Of a stretch of DNA of 43,269 nucleotides, positions 24,305 through 32,616 are shown piece after piece (position 1 is the first letter of the stretch; each line of letters opens with the position of its first letter). The DNA lies in assembly GCA_964591085.1 (NCBI GenBank), contig CAZPXH010000019.1, forward strand, positions 1-43,269, written 5' to 3'. The notes beneath the pieces were generated by a model. The model did no database searches, was not told where the DNA came from, and worked only from the letters and a program-made list of their open reading frames with translations. Source of the stretch: CAZPXH01 sp964591085 (GTDB lineage Bacteria > Spirochaetota > Spirochaetia > DSM-27196 > CAZPXH01). A program made the position numbers and the translations under genes.

Positions 24305-25030
24305 CTATCCGCTGCGCCGTGGCGCCTTTCCCTGCTCGATCCGCAACACCTGATTCCTCAGCCGGGAATAGAGCGGCAATCCCTGGTCAATCCCGTACCA
24401 CCGCAAAGCAAGCTCGTTGAACTTCCGCTTGGCGACAAACTCGGTGCGGTAGGCTACGGACTCCGGGGTGAGCATGTCTTCACCCTGTACGTTTATGGCA
24501 CGGACTTCTTCGGCGCCCATGAACCTGAACAGGTTGACTGACGAGTTCTCTATCCCGTTCCAGTCAAAATTGCGGGCAATCTGGTCATAGGTCATTCCTG
24601 TGGTGTAGATGAACAGGACCTTGAGATGGCCGAGCTTGGGGACATGGCCGTCTGCACCAGAGTCGAACGCAACACCTCGCTGGACTGCGAGATCTATCCA
24701 GGTTTTTACCGCCCCGGGCAGCCCGAAGTTGTACATGGGACAGCAGATGATGAGGATCTCCGTATCCGAAAGCGCATCCCGGTAGGCATCGGCTTGCTTG
24801 AGAAGCGCGGCCTCGGTCCTGCTCAGCGTCTGTCCGGAGTGGTTCCGCTTGTAGTATGCGGCCATCGCCCGGTGGTCCGGGACTTGTGGTGGCTTCTCTG
24901 CGAGGTCAACCACGGTGATGTCTGCGGCCTCCGCAATCAGTCCGGTGAAGTATTCCCGGAGCGCGCGCGTGCGGGACTCATTGCCGCGCGGGGTGTACTC
25001 GATGAGAAGCGTCTTTCTGCTTTCCGGCAT
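24305..25030 (-). CDS. Flavodoxin-fold NAD(P)H:quinone reductase/azoreductase-like
   Basis: A 241-aa protein from ATG 25030 (MPESRKTLLIEY). The AzoR/MdaB-type flavodoxin fold is visible as the first strand LLIEYTPRGNESRTR (FMN phosphate loop), ALLKQADAYRDALSDTEILIICCPMYNFGLPGAVKTWID around 75-110 with the PMYNF flavin loop, and FIYTTGM for the second flavin contact. It probably reduces quinones or azo/nitro compounds with NAD(P)H. It heads a four-gene operon. No good ribosome site precedes the ATG; a GTT/GTG-type extension upstream is not excluded. Confidence 0.85.
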   Translation of the reverse strand: MPESRKTLLIEYTPRGNESRTRALREYFTGLIAEAADITVVDLAEKPPQVPDHRAMAAYYKRNHSGQTLSRTEAALLKQADAYRDALSDTEILIICCPMYNFGLPGAVKTWIDLAVQRGVAFDSGADGHVPKLGHLKVLFIYTTGMTYDQIARNFDWNGIENSSVNLFRFMGAEEVRAINVQGEDMLTPESVAYRTEFVAKRKFNELALRWYGIDQGLPLYSRLRNQVLRIEQGKAPRRSG

Positions 25031-25143
25031 CTGGCAAACTGAACTATAAGAAACATTGCGTCTCTTCGCTACCGTGCGGGCGACCGCTCCGGACCCACGG
25101 CGCGCAGAAACGCCGGTCCGGCACTGCATGCTTCAATCCGCGC

Positions 25144-27492
25144 CTACTTGGACTCCAGGCGGTTCTGGGCAACCCAGTCCGGTCCCGGTGGCGACTTGAT
25201 CAGGGCGGCACAGCGCTTGAAGTAGAGGGCCGCAAGGCTGTTGGACCGGTCTTCCTCGTAAATCTTCTTGAAGCGGACCGCCGCATCCCGGAACCTGGTT
25301 TCCGCATACAGGTGCCAGGCTTCGTTGTGCAGTTCCACCAGTCGAAGCGCCCGCGCACCCATCGCTGTTTTTCGGCCAAGTGGCTCGTAGACCATGATGG
25401 GTTCCACGCGTCCCTTCACCTGCACGCGGTCAACGATCCGGCACGCAACGCTGTCAGCAACGGCCTCATAGGTTGAGTGGCTGATCATGATGTCGGTGTG
25501 GTACTGCTTGTTTGCACCTTCCAGGCGGCTTGCAAGGTTCACCGCATCGCCGATGACCGTGTAGTTCAGCCGTGACTCGGATCCCATGTTTCCGACAATC
25601 AGCTCGCCCGTATTGATGCCGATCCGCACGTGGAACGAGATGTCCAGACCTTCTGCGCGCCACTTCTCGTTAATTCGGCGGGCTTCCGCCTGGCACTCAA
25701 GCGCGGTCTCCACCGCACGGAGCTCCGGGTTTTCCAGGTCAATCGGCGCACCCCAGAACGCCATGATTGCGTCCCCGATGTACTTGTCAACGGTGCCGCG
25801 GCCCCTTTCAATCACGTCGCTCAGGGCACCGAGGTACTCGGCCAAGCGGGCTACCAGCTCCTCCGGACTCAGGATCTCCGCGATCCCGGAGAAGCCGGCG
25901 ATGTCGGAGAACAGGACTGTCAGGGTCTTCTGATCTCCACCAAGCTCGGCCTCCGTGCCCATGTCAATCAGCTGTCGCACCAGGCCAGCTGGTACGTATT
26001 TCTTGAACGAACGCAGGCCCGCCTTCATGGATTCAAGCGAGTTGGACATGTCGCTGACCTCACGTACCCGGCTCTCAATGGGCGCGGACTTGTCCAGCTC
26101 AAACGCCTTGATCTGTTGCATGTCATCGGATAGGCGGCGCAGGGGTTGGCTGATTCTCCTGGCGACCAGGATGCCCATCACCATGCCCACAAGCACCACG
26201 ATGGCGGCAATCAGCACTGCAGCCAAGACGCTGTCCAGGATGCGGTCAAGGAAGACCTCCTGGGGCACTGCAATTCCAATGACCCAGTTCCACCCTGTGT
26301 CTTCCGGGAATGCTGAGAAGGACGAGAGGTAGTTGCTACCGCCAAATGAGAAGGGAAATTCTGCCGACCCCTGCTGCACAAGCTGGTCGGATCGCGAAGC
26401 GAGCTCAGAGAGACCGGCCGCGATCAGCGTTTCGTCCAGGTCACCTACCGTGATAAGGCGAGCGGTTCCGTTTTCTTGCACCAGGAATCGGTCGCCCATT
26501 GGGCCCTGGTCCGTTGGCGCGCCGGGGATGCCTTCCGGGAAGGCAATGATGGAGCCGTCGCTGGGATCAGCAATGAATGATTGGGCATCAAGGGCTGGCG
26601 CGGTGCCCAGGAAACGGGAGATTTCAGACAGGCTGATATCCAGCGAGATCACCCCGGAAATCTCCGATCCCTGTCTGATGGGGACCGCGGATGTCAGGCC
26701 GGCCGTGGGTATCACGTCAAGCGCCCGGGCATCAGTCCAGATCAGCTCACCGGTTAAAACCGCCTCCTGGAACCATTCACTACGCTGGGGGAGGTATGCC
26801 CTGTCAGCCGGCAAGGTCTGGAACACTGGAAACCGGGACGCGTAGGCGGGATTTTCATGGTCAAATGCCGAGATGACTACGCCTTGCTGAACTGCCTGGG
26901 CGAGTACAGACAGGGTTCCGTCCTCCATCCGAATCGCCCGCACATGTGCCCCGTTGGCGGCTGTGAACGCAGCGGAAAGGAATTGGGGATTGTCTTCCAG
27001 AAACTCACCAAAGAAGCCGGCGAGTACGTCCACCGCGGGTGGAAGGGCGTCAAATCCCAGAGGTGCCCCATCGCTGCCGAGCAACTGCATCTGCGCCCCC
27101 GGTGGCAGTGCGGCGGGCCCGCTAGCCCCGGGGCTCGGCATCCCCGCCTGCCCGGCTCCGGGCGCTCCCGGAATCGCGCCAAGCTGAAGCGCTCCGGGAC
27201 CGGAGATAGCCTCGTTGCTGCTCACCAGGCCAGCAAGAAATCCCAGCGAATCGGACCCCTCAAACACGTATGCAAGCGTGTCCTCCAGGATTCGGTTGCG
27301 CGAGTCGTCCATGATGTCTGAGACGAGAAACTGTATGACCGATCGGCTCCCGCGAAGGGTCACCAGGGTTGTCAGAATCCCGGTAGACCCCACGAGGAAC
27401 ACGATGATGGTTGTGATGACCACTGGCAGGGAGAGCCGCCAGCCGGAGCGCTTCAGAGCCTCGGAGGGGCTTCCCATGTCAACGTTTGACAT
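25144..27492 (-). CDS. CACHE-HAMP-adenylate cyclase (class III)
   Basis: A 782-aa sensor cyclase. TM1 spans about residues 20-44. A large extracytoplasmic sensor (about 48-415) has dCACHE character (WFQEAVLTGELIWTDAR near 240-256). TM2 is at 420-445 and HAMP at about 445-497. A class III cyclase catalytic domain runs from about 523 to 705. Catalytic metal Asp530 (LFSDIAGFS) and Asp574 (YIGDAIMAF), base-binding Lys570 and Asp649 (VIGDAVNLASRLEG) argue for ATP rather than GTP. A C-terminal 65-residue TPR-like tail follows. The sensor holds an unusual Gly/Pro/Ala/Met-rich stretch (about 98-137). It makes cAMP in response to an external ligand. Confidence 0.93.
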   Translation of the reverse strand: MSNVDMGSPSEALKRSGWRLSLPVVITTIIVFLVGSTGILTTLVTLRGSRSVIQFLVSDIMDDSRNRILEDTLAYVFEGSDSLGFLAGLVSSNEAISGPGALQLGAIPGAPGAGQAGMPSPGASGPAALPPGAQMQLLGSDGAPLGFDALPPAVDVLAGFFGEFLEDNPQFLSAAFTAANGAHVRAIRMEDGTLSVLAQAVQQGVVISAFDHENPAYASRFPVFQTLPADRAYLPQRSEWFQEAVLTGELIWTDARALDVIPTAGLTSAVPIRQGSEISGVISLDISLSEISRFLGTAPALDAQSFIADPSDGSIIAFPEGIPGAPTDQGPMGDRFLVQENGTARLITVGDLDETLIAAGLSELASRSDQLVQQGSAEFPFSFGGSNYLSSFSAFPEDTGWNWVIGIAVPQEVFLDRILDSVLAAVLIAAIVVLVGMVMGILVARRISQPLRRLSDDMQQIKAFELDKSAPIESRVREVSDMSNSLESMKAGLRSFKKYVPAGLVRQLIDMGTEAELGGDQKTLTVLFSDIAGFSGIAEILSPEELVARLAEYLGALSDVIERGRGTVDKYIGDAIMAFWGAPIDLENPELRAVETALECQAEARRINEKWRAEGLDISFHVRIGINTGELIVGNMGSESRLNYTVIGDAVNLASRLEGANKQYHTDIMISHSTYEAVADSVACRIVDRVQVKGRVEPIMVYEPLGRKTAMGARALRLVELHNEAWHLYAETRFRDAAVRFKKIYEEDRSNSLAALYFKRCAALIKSPPGPDWVAQNRLESK

Positions 27493-27612
27493 CTCGCTAT
27501 CCTATACAGGGAGGACCGCCGCGCCAAACTGTTGGCATACGGAGTGCACGCACTCATCAGACCTGGCAGCGCCCGGCACACTGTTCACGACGGTGCCTGG
27601 CGCGTTGCATGC

Positions 27613-28464
27613 TTAGATCCGGCTCCCGCCAGCGACTTGCATCATCACGTGCGCTACCTCCGCTCCGTCATTCTGGTTCTGTCCGGAGACTATGCGCCCG
27701 TCGACCTCCACGTTGCTGGCAAAGAAGTCCCGGAAGGCTGTCTCCCCGTGGAAGTCGGCTCCGGCAGCGCGCAGCTCGCGCTCGGGATGCTGGGGCGTGA
27801 TTTCGATTCCTAGTTCCTGAACCTGCTTGTCCGTTACGGCGGTGATTCGGCGGCCCTCCACCAGGGGGTTGCCGTCTTCATCCGTTGCCTGCAGGAGGCC
27901 CAGCAAACCGTGGCAGACCCCACCGATGACCGCGTCCGCAGCATAGGCTTCCGTGATCTTGTCTCCGAGCACCTCGGACTGGGCAAAGTCATAGGCAGCG
28001 CCCCAACCACCGGCGAGGAAGATGATGTCGTACTCCGTGAAGTTGACGTCATCAATCAGGAGCGAGTTCTGGATCAGAGCCTGGAGGACCGGATCCTCGT
28101 CGTACCGATCCTCATACTCACTTCTGATAGCTCGCCGGAGGGAATAGGGATCAACGGGAATCTCGCCACCCTCAATACTTGCCACGTCTACCTGCATCCC
28201 CGCATCAGTGAACTCGTAGTAGGGTGCTGTGAGCTCAGAGAGGAGCAAGCCGGTGTCACGGCCGCCCTCACCAAGTTGGCCGTGGCTTGTTGAGATGATC
28301 AGGGCCCGACCGCCTGGAAAGCTGAATCGCTGCCCCTCGTAGGATGGGTGCAGCCCCATAGCCTTGAAAATTGCCGGAGCCGCGAGAGCCCCGCTGACCG
28401 CTACCAGCAGCAGCACACCGACTACGACCGCGATTATGTTTCGGCGTCTCTTGCTTGCGCCCAT
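27613..28464 (-). CDS. DJ-1/PfpI (class I glutamine amidotransferase-like) protein, membrane-anchored
   Basis: A 283-aa protein with a basic start and one N-terminal membrane helix (residues 10-30). The DJ-1/PfpI domain follows. Cys184 in IGGVCHGLLGL is the nucleophile elbow, with Glu77 in LLSELTAPYYEF and His185 next to the Cys. The order resembles the Hsp31/HchA-like branch (glyoxalase III or deglycase-type activity is known in that group). It is probably exported to face the periplasm. The gene is divergent from a TetR regulator and has a promoter at 28515-28543. Confidence 0.9.
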   Translation of the reverse strand: MGASKRRRNIIAVVVGVLLLVAVSGALAAPAIFKAMGLHPSYEGQRFSFPGGRALIISTSHGQLGEGGRDTGLLLSELTAPYYEFTDAGMQVDVASIEGGEIPVDPYSLRRAIRSEYEDRYDEDPVLQALIQNSLLIDDVNFTEYDIIFLAGGWGAAYDFAQSEVLGDKITEAYAADAVIGGVCHGLLGLLQATDEDGNPLVEGRRITAVTDKQVQELGIEITPQHPERELRAAGADFHGETAFRDFFASNVEVDGRIVSGQNQNDGAEVAHVMMQVAGGSRI

Positions 28465-28489
28465 TTCTTTTACCCCCTACAGTGATAAG

Positions 28490-28504
28490 TGTTACGTTAC
28501 AACA
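28490..28504. promoter_or_regulatory. Candidate TetR operator near the PfpI gene
   Basis: TGTTACGTTACAACA contains GTTAC repeats and outer TGTT/AACA arms. It lies 26 bases upstream of the DJ-1/PfpI start codon. The GTTAC unit recurs at the TetR-proximal inverted repeat. Confidence 0.45.
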
Positions 28505-28514
28505 TGATCGTTGA

Positions 28515-28543
28515 GATATATCGAGTGCTCAAGGGGAAGACAA
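28515..28543 (-). promoter_or_regulatory. Candidate promoter of the DJ-1/PfpI gene
   Basis: On the minus strand TTGTCT (28543-28538), a 17-base spacer, and TATATC (28520-28515). Each hexamer matches consensus at 4 positions. The candidate operator at 28490-28504 lies just downstream. Confidence 0.5.
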
Positions 28544-28558
28544 TGACTGGACTACTAC

Positions 28559-28584
28559 TGTTACGAATAAAACGGTCTGTAACA
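28559..28584. promoter_or_regulatory. Inverted repeat at the TetR start codon (probable autoregulatory operator)
   Basis: TGTTAC (28559-28564) and GTAACA (28579-28584) are perfect inverted arms with a 14-base spacer. The second arm touches the first base of the tetR ATG. The TGTTAC unit is shared with 28490-28504. Confidence 0.55.
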
Positions 28585-29165
28585 TGAAGCGCGAGCGACA
28601 GGTCACCGAGTCCAAGGAAATGATTGCGAACGCGATGGTGACCCTGCTGAAGGAGCACCCATACGAAGTTCTGACCCTCAGCGAGATTGCCGATCACGCA
28701 GGGTTCACCCGGATGACACTCTACCGGCACTTCAAGACCAAGGACCGCATCATCCTGTACTGCGCCCAGCGGACTCTGGAGCGCCACCAAGACCAAGCCA
28801 GAGACCGCACGGAGCCGGTGCGTGAGCTCATTTACCGGCAACTGGAATGGATGCGGACCCTTCCGCAACTGCCAATCCTCCTCCAGAGCAAAGAAATCGA
28901 GGAGCTACTGGACGGAGTCCGCACTGCCGCCCACCGAGAAGGATTGGAGCAGGCTCTTGGGGTGAGCTTTGAGGAGGAACCGTCCCTGTTCCACTTCTAC
29001 TTCGGTGGGGTCAACCGCGTGGTGCTCCGTTGGCTGGAGCAAGGATGCCCGGAGTCCACGCAATCCCTTACTGACCGGATTGTGGCAATGACCAGGTCTT
29101 TTGTGCTTGCAAACCGACGAGAGGAACGCACCCAGCAACCGCAAACGCGTGGTGTGAACGTTTGA
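28584..29165 (+). CDS. TetR-family transcriptional regulator
   Basis: A 193-aa TetR regulator. The N-terminal helix-turn-helix (about residues 28-52) reads LTLSEIADHAGFTRMTLYRHF, and a helical ligand-binding domain follows. The C-terminal part carries FYFGGVNRVVLRWLEQG, like the TetR_C_8/DUF-type tails with a small dimer face. It is divergent from the DJ-1/PfpI gene and probably represses it and itself through the TGTTAC sites. Its inducer is unknown. Confidence 0.92.
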   Translation: MKRERQVTESKEMIANAMVTLLKEHPYEVLTLSEIADHAGFTRMTLYRHFKTKDRIILYCAQRTLERHQDQARDRTEPVRELIYRQLEWMRTLPQLPILLQSKEIEELLDGVRTAAHREGLEQALGVSFEEEPSLFHFYFGGVNRVVLRWLEQGCPESTQSLTDRIVAMTRSFVLANRREERTQQPQTRGVNV

Positions 29166-29190
29166 TCCACTGGCGCCGGCGCAAGCTGAA

Positions 29191-30264
29191 TCACGCCGGC
29201 GGGATCAGCACAAACTTCCCGATGTGCTTTCGTTCCAGGAACTCGGCCTGAGCGGTGACGATGTCGGCGAGCGCAAAGACCCGCGCCACCACTGGCCGGA
29301 TCTCTTCCCGCTCAATGTATCCGATGAGATTGGGGAACACCGGCTCGTCCCAGGCGGTTGCTCCGTGCATGGTGATGTCGCGGAGATAGAGCGTGCGAAG
29401 GTCCAGGTTCACCACCGGGCCTGCAACAGCACCGGATGTTGCATAGCGTCCTCCCGGTCGGAGCGCATCCAGCACCCGCGGAAAGCTCGGGCCGCCCACA
29501 ACATCGATGACAACATCCGTGCTCTGCGGCAAGACTTCGCCCACGTTCCTCCGCGAGATCACTGCGTCTGCCCCGATTGCTCGGACCGCCTCAAACTTTG
29601 CGTGGCTGCAGACTGCGGTCACGTGTGCTCCTCGCCGCTTGCACAGCTGTACCGCAGCCAGTCCTACTCCGCCAGAGGCGCCGGTGACCAGCACCGAGTC
29701 CCCGGTGCCCACACCCGCCCGGTGGACAAGGTTCTCCGCGGTGCCGTATGCGCAAGGAATGGAACCGAGCTCGCTGTCAGACCAGGTGCTGTCTATGGAG
29801 AACGCCTCGTTTGCGGGAACCTTCACGTACTGAGCAAACGCGCCGTCAAAGTCTGATCCCATCCACACGCTCTCCGGGGAACCAAAGCCTCGGGTCCGCA
29901 TGCAGGGCCGAACAAGCACGCGTTCGCCAACGCGCTCGCTGAGTTCAGGTGAACCTGCTGCAACCACGCGCCCGCAGCAGTCGGTACCCTGGATGAAGGG
30001 AAAGGGTGTCGGCTTGTTCCACCCACCGTCAGGGCGCTCCGGTGCGGCGTCAGCTTCCGCTGCGCTCGCGTCGGTTGCCTCGGTTACACTTGCCGAGTAC
30101 CACCCGAGGCGAGTGTTGATCTCCGTGTTGTTGACTCCCGCAGCAAGGACTCGGAGCAGGATCTCACCCCGGCCGGGCTGCGGCACCGGAACCTCTCGGA
30201 GTTCCAGCCGCCCGTAGCCCCCCACGCCAGTGGTGACAACTGCCTGCATGGTCGCCGGCGTCAT
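29191..30264 (-). CDS. Zinc-independent MDR alcohol dehydrogenase / quinone oxidoreductase
   Basis: A 357-aa medium-chain dehydrogenase/reductase. GROES-like N-terminal part: LRVLAAGVNNTEINTRLGWY and QGTDCCGRVVAAG. Rossmann part: VLVTGASGGVGLAAVQLCKRRGAHVTAV (about 190-217), the NAD(P)-binding GASGGVG motif. C-terminal VFALADIVTAQAEFLERKHIGKFVL is typical of quinone-oxidoreductase-like MDRs. A low-complexity insert (about residues 58-78, Ala/Glu/Asp/Ser-rich) sits in the catalytic domain. The structural-zinc Cys cluster is absent. The substrate is unknown. Confidence 0.9.
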   Translation of the reverse strand: MTPATMQAVVTTGVGGYGRLELREVPVPQPGRGEILLRVLAAGVNNTEINTRLGWYSASVTEATDASAAEADAAPERPDGGWNKPTPFPFIQGTDCCGRVVAAGSPELSERVGERVLVRPCMRTRGFGSPESVWMGSDFDGAFAQYVKVPANEAFSIDSTWSDSELGSIPCAYGTAENLVHRAGVGTGDSVLVTGASGGVGLAAVQLCKRRGAHVTAVCSHAKFEAVRAIGADAVISRRNVGEVLPQSTDVVIDVVGGPSFPRVLDALRPGGRYATSGAVAGPVVNLDLRTLYLRDITMHGATAWDEPVFPNLIGYIEREEIRPVVARVFALADIVTAQAEFLERKHIGKFVLIPPA

Positions 30265-30293
30265 TGCTCCATGGTGCGGCCAATTCGTCAGAG

Positions 30294-30310
30294 GGGGAAG
30301 AGTGTTCCCC
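30294..30310. terminator. Small hairpin between esterase remnant and MDR gene
   Basis: GGGGAA (30294-30299) pairs with TTCCCC (30305-30310) around a 5-base loop. No T-run follows on either strand. It could be a weak terminator or barrier between the two minus-strand genes. Confidence 0.35.
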
Positions 30311-30324
30311 GGAGGATCGTTCTC

Positions 30325-30801
30325 TCAGTACCGTTCAAAAAAGGACCAGATCTCGTCCGTAGCGTTGTACGCCTCGGCGGGCCAGATGTGGCCACCTTCG
30401 GCCAGGCTGACGATGAGCACTTCCTCCCCGTTCTCACCTCCCGCATACCACTCGTGGTAGTCCTCGCCGTCCACAGTTCGCTCGGGTACGGGATTGGCTC
30501 CGTTGGGTGCTACCCAGAACCGCGCTGAGCGGACTGCGCCGATCATCGGCTGATCCATCAACCTGATCGGGGTGGGGTGGGCGATTGGCGCGGCGTCAAC
30601 AAACACCGTCATTACAACGCCGGCAGCCGCGGCAAAGCGGTTCCCGTGCCTGGGCATGATGTGATTGGTCAGCATTGCGCCATTTGACTCGCCGGTGAGA
30701 TAGATGCGGTCCGGCTCGAGGTCACCGGGTGCGGGGGCGGTGTAGTCCCCAAAGCCCATCCCCGCAGAGAGGTCGCACAGGTCGTGAGCGCTGCGACCCA
30801 T
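30325..30801 (-). pseudogene. LpqC/PHB-depolymerase-like esterase remnant
   Basis: C-terminal part of a secreted alpha/beta-hydrolase of the LpqC / poly(3-hydroxybutyrate) depolymerase / feruloyl esterase group. DRIYLTGESNG carries the G-x-S-x-G nucleophile, and EGGHIWP near the end is the catalytic-His loop. A segment (AVRSARFWVAPNGANPVPE) normally comes about 20 residues after the GTxDPxxP loop, but that Asp loop is missing between RLMDQP and MIG. The N-terminal 100 residues with the signal peptide are not recognisable upstream. It is probably a decayed gene, since the acidic residue of the triad cannot be found. Confidence 0.65.
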
Positions 30802-30911
30802 GCCAGAACAGCGCCGATCAGGAACAGGTTTCTGGTCGTGGTATTGCCCGTCCCGTTGTGTTGCTGCGTCTTGGTTCCGAACCAAAGCCGAATGCCGTAG
30901 ACTAGCCCAAC

Positions 30912-31835
30912 TTAAATTGACATAGAAAGTGCCATAATGTGCTCCGGGCGAACTCCGCAGCAGCCGCCAAGTGCCATGGCCCCGGAGTCTCGCCAATTGC
31001 CCGCGGACCTCGCGAACTCGGCTGGGTCTAGCGTGTTGTCAAAGCGCCAGTGCGGAAGCTCAAACACTCCGCGGTGCGGATATGCAAACAGCGGACCGCT
31101 CCAGTGCTCACGCAAGACCCCGAGCGCGTCCGTGGTGATATCAATCTCGCTGTGCATGATTCCAAGCGCCTGAGGCTGCAGGCCGGAAGACAGAATCTGG
31201 GCAACGCCGGGCGAAAGCGGATCCGCGGATCCAAAGAAGGAGAGTTCCCCGCCAGCGCCGCTCTGCGCGCTGATTCCCAACCACACTGGGAGCCCGGTCT
31301 GTAGCGCGGCTTTCAGGCAGCGCAGGGTCTGTTCAACGTCCCGCATCATCTCCAGGATGATCAGATCCACGCCGGCTTCTGCCATGACCTCCGCGTGCTC
31401 CCGGTAGCCAGCCGCGCTGCTTCCGGTCTGCTCAATCACGGAGCGGTCAATACCGTCGGTGAAGGTGGTGGTGGACATTCCGCCGGCTACCCAGACCCGA
31501 TCCGGCCTTTGCTCTGCCGTGTCTCTTGCTTCAAGCGCAAGCTCCACCGAACGCTGGTTTGCAATGCGGAACTCGTGGGCCAGGCCAGCGTGCTGCATTA
31601 CGTGGCAGTTGGCGCCGTAGGTGTTGGCGATGATGATCTCGGCGCCCGCTTCCAGGTAAGCCTTGTGTGTCTCCCGGAGGATGTGGGCGTCGGTGAGTGC
31701 CACCCGCGCACTCCATGCCTGGGGATGCATGGCGGCTCCCCGCCGCTCCAGCTCCGTTCCCGTGCCTCCGTCAATGATGATCGGCGGACCCTGTTCCAGC
31801 CGGCGCTGGAGTTCTGCTGCGCTTGCAGTGCTCAT
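30912..31835 (-). CDS. Homocysteine S-methyltransferase family protein
   Basis: A 307-aa TIM-barrel protein starting at ATG 31835, with AAAGG before it. IIIDGGTGTELERRG (about residues 20-34) opens the barrel, IIANTYGANCHV supplies the first Cys region, and GGCCG near the C-terminus holds the paired zinc Cys ligands. These domains transfer a methyl group from S-methylmethionine, betaine or methylated corrinoid to homocysteine thiol. The protein lacks a cobalamin domain. The methyl donor is uncertain. Confidence 0.9.
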   Translation of the reverse strand: MSTASAAELQRRLEQGPPIIIDGGTGTELERRGAAMHPQAWSARVALTDAHILRETHKAYLEAGAEIIIANTYGANCHVMQHAGLAHEFRIANQRSVELALEARDTAEQRPDRVWVAGGMSTTTFTDGIDRSVIEQTGSSAAGYREHAEVMAEAGVDLIILEMMRDVEQTLRCLKAALQTGLPVWLGISAQSGAGGELSFFGSADPLSPGVAQILSSGLQPQALGIMHSEIDITTDALGVLREHWSGPLFAYPHRGVFELPHWRFDNTLDPAEFARSAGNWRDSGAMALGGCCGVRPEHIMALSMSI

Positions 31836-31915
31836 GGCACCTTTGAAAGTGCGGCGTCCTCCTGCCGGCAGGCAAGTGGTGGGGGTCCGCCAGCACGAAC
31901 AGTTCTTCTTTGTGA

Positions 31916-32272
31916 TCATCCCGCTTTTTGTTCAGGCGATCTTGCACCTTCCTGGTTGTTGGCCCCCCGGGTGTCCAGCGGCGCACCCCCTCCGGCAGCC
32001 TTATGGGGGCACTCTCTATTGTGTTGATCTATCCATGTCCGGGTCAGCTCCCTTACCTCGTCCAGACTCTGAACGATGTATGAGGCGATGATCTCCTGCC
32101 GACAGGTTCGGTTGAATCGTTCCGCGTAGGAGTCTTGGGTCGGTTTACCCGGGTTGATGAACTTCAGATGGACACCATGACGCTCAGCCCATTCGGCAAG
32201 CGTCATGCTGACAAACCCCGGACCGCTGTCGCTGCGCAGCTGCCTCGGATACCACGGTTGCTTGATGCTGAC
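31916..32272 (-). mobile_element. IS3-family transposase (OrfB) C-terminal fragment
   Basis: Minus-strand reading gives PRQLRSDSGPGFVS (the second catalytic Asp), FINPGKPTQDSYAERFNRT (catalytic Glu in the E of ERFNR) and ESLDEVR-type (QSLDEVRELTRTWIDQHN) segments of IS3-type integrases, ending in CPHKAAGG. The N-terminal half, OrfA, and both inverted ends are missing, and a TGA lies just upstream of 32272. It is a dead remnant of about 120 codons between the homocysteine methyltransferase and parvulin genes, and probably marks an old insertion or recombination point. Confidence 0.88.
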
Positions 32273-32325
32273 TCATTCCCACGTTGGCGGCCGCGATGTC
32301 CGGTGCAACGACGCAGCGCCAGTCC

Positions 32326-32601
32326 CTACCGCTTCCCCGTCACCTTTATGATGTGCCAGCCGAACTGGGTCTTGACGGGGTTGGTGGTTGAGCCGACGCC
32401 GGTCTTCTTCACGGCGGCTTCAAACTCCTTCACCATCTGACCTTCGCCAAACCAGCCGAGATCTCCGCCCTTTGACTTGCTGGGGCATGTTGAGTGCTCC
32501 CGTGCAAGGTCAGCGAACTTCGCGCCTTTCTTCAGCTGCTCCCGCAGATGCTTTGCCAGGGCTGCGTCCTTCACCAGGATGTGGCTTGCCTTCATCTCCA
32601 T
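32326..32601 (-). CDS. Parvulin-type peptidyl-prolyl isomerase (PpiC-like)
   Basis: A 91-aa single-domain parvulin. ASHILVKDAALAKHL at the start, the FADLAREHSTCPSKSKGGDLGWFGEGQMVKEFEAA core, and QFGWHIIKVTGKR at the end are full-length landmarks. It has no signal peptide, so it is cytoplasmic. It isomerises X-Pro bonds. It lies 15 bases after the mscS-like gene and may be co-transcribed. Confidence 0.95.
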   Translation of the reverse strand: MEMKASHILVKDAALAKHLREQLKKGAKFADLAREHSTCPSKSKGGDLGWFGEGQMVKEFEAAVKKTGVGSTTNPVKTQFGWHIIKVTGKR

Positions 32602-32616
32602 CTGTGCTGTCCTCCT

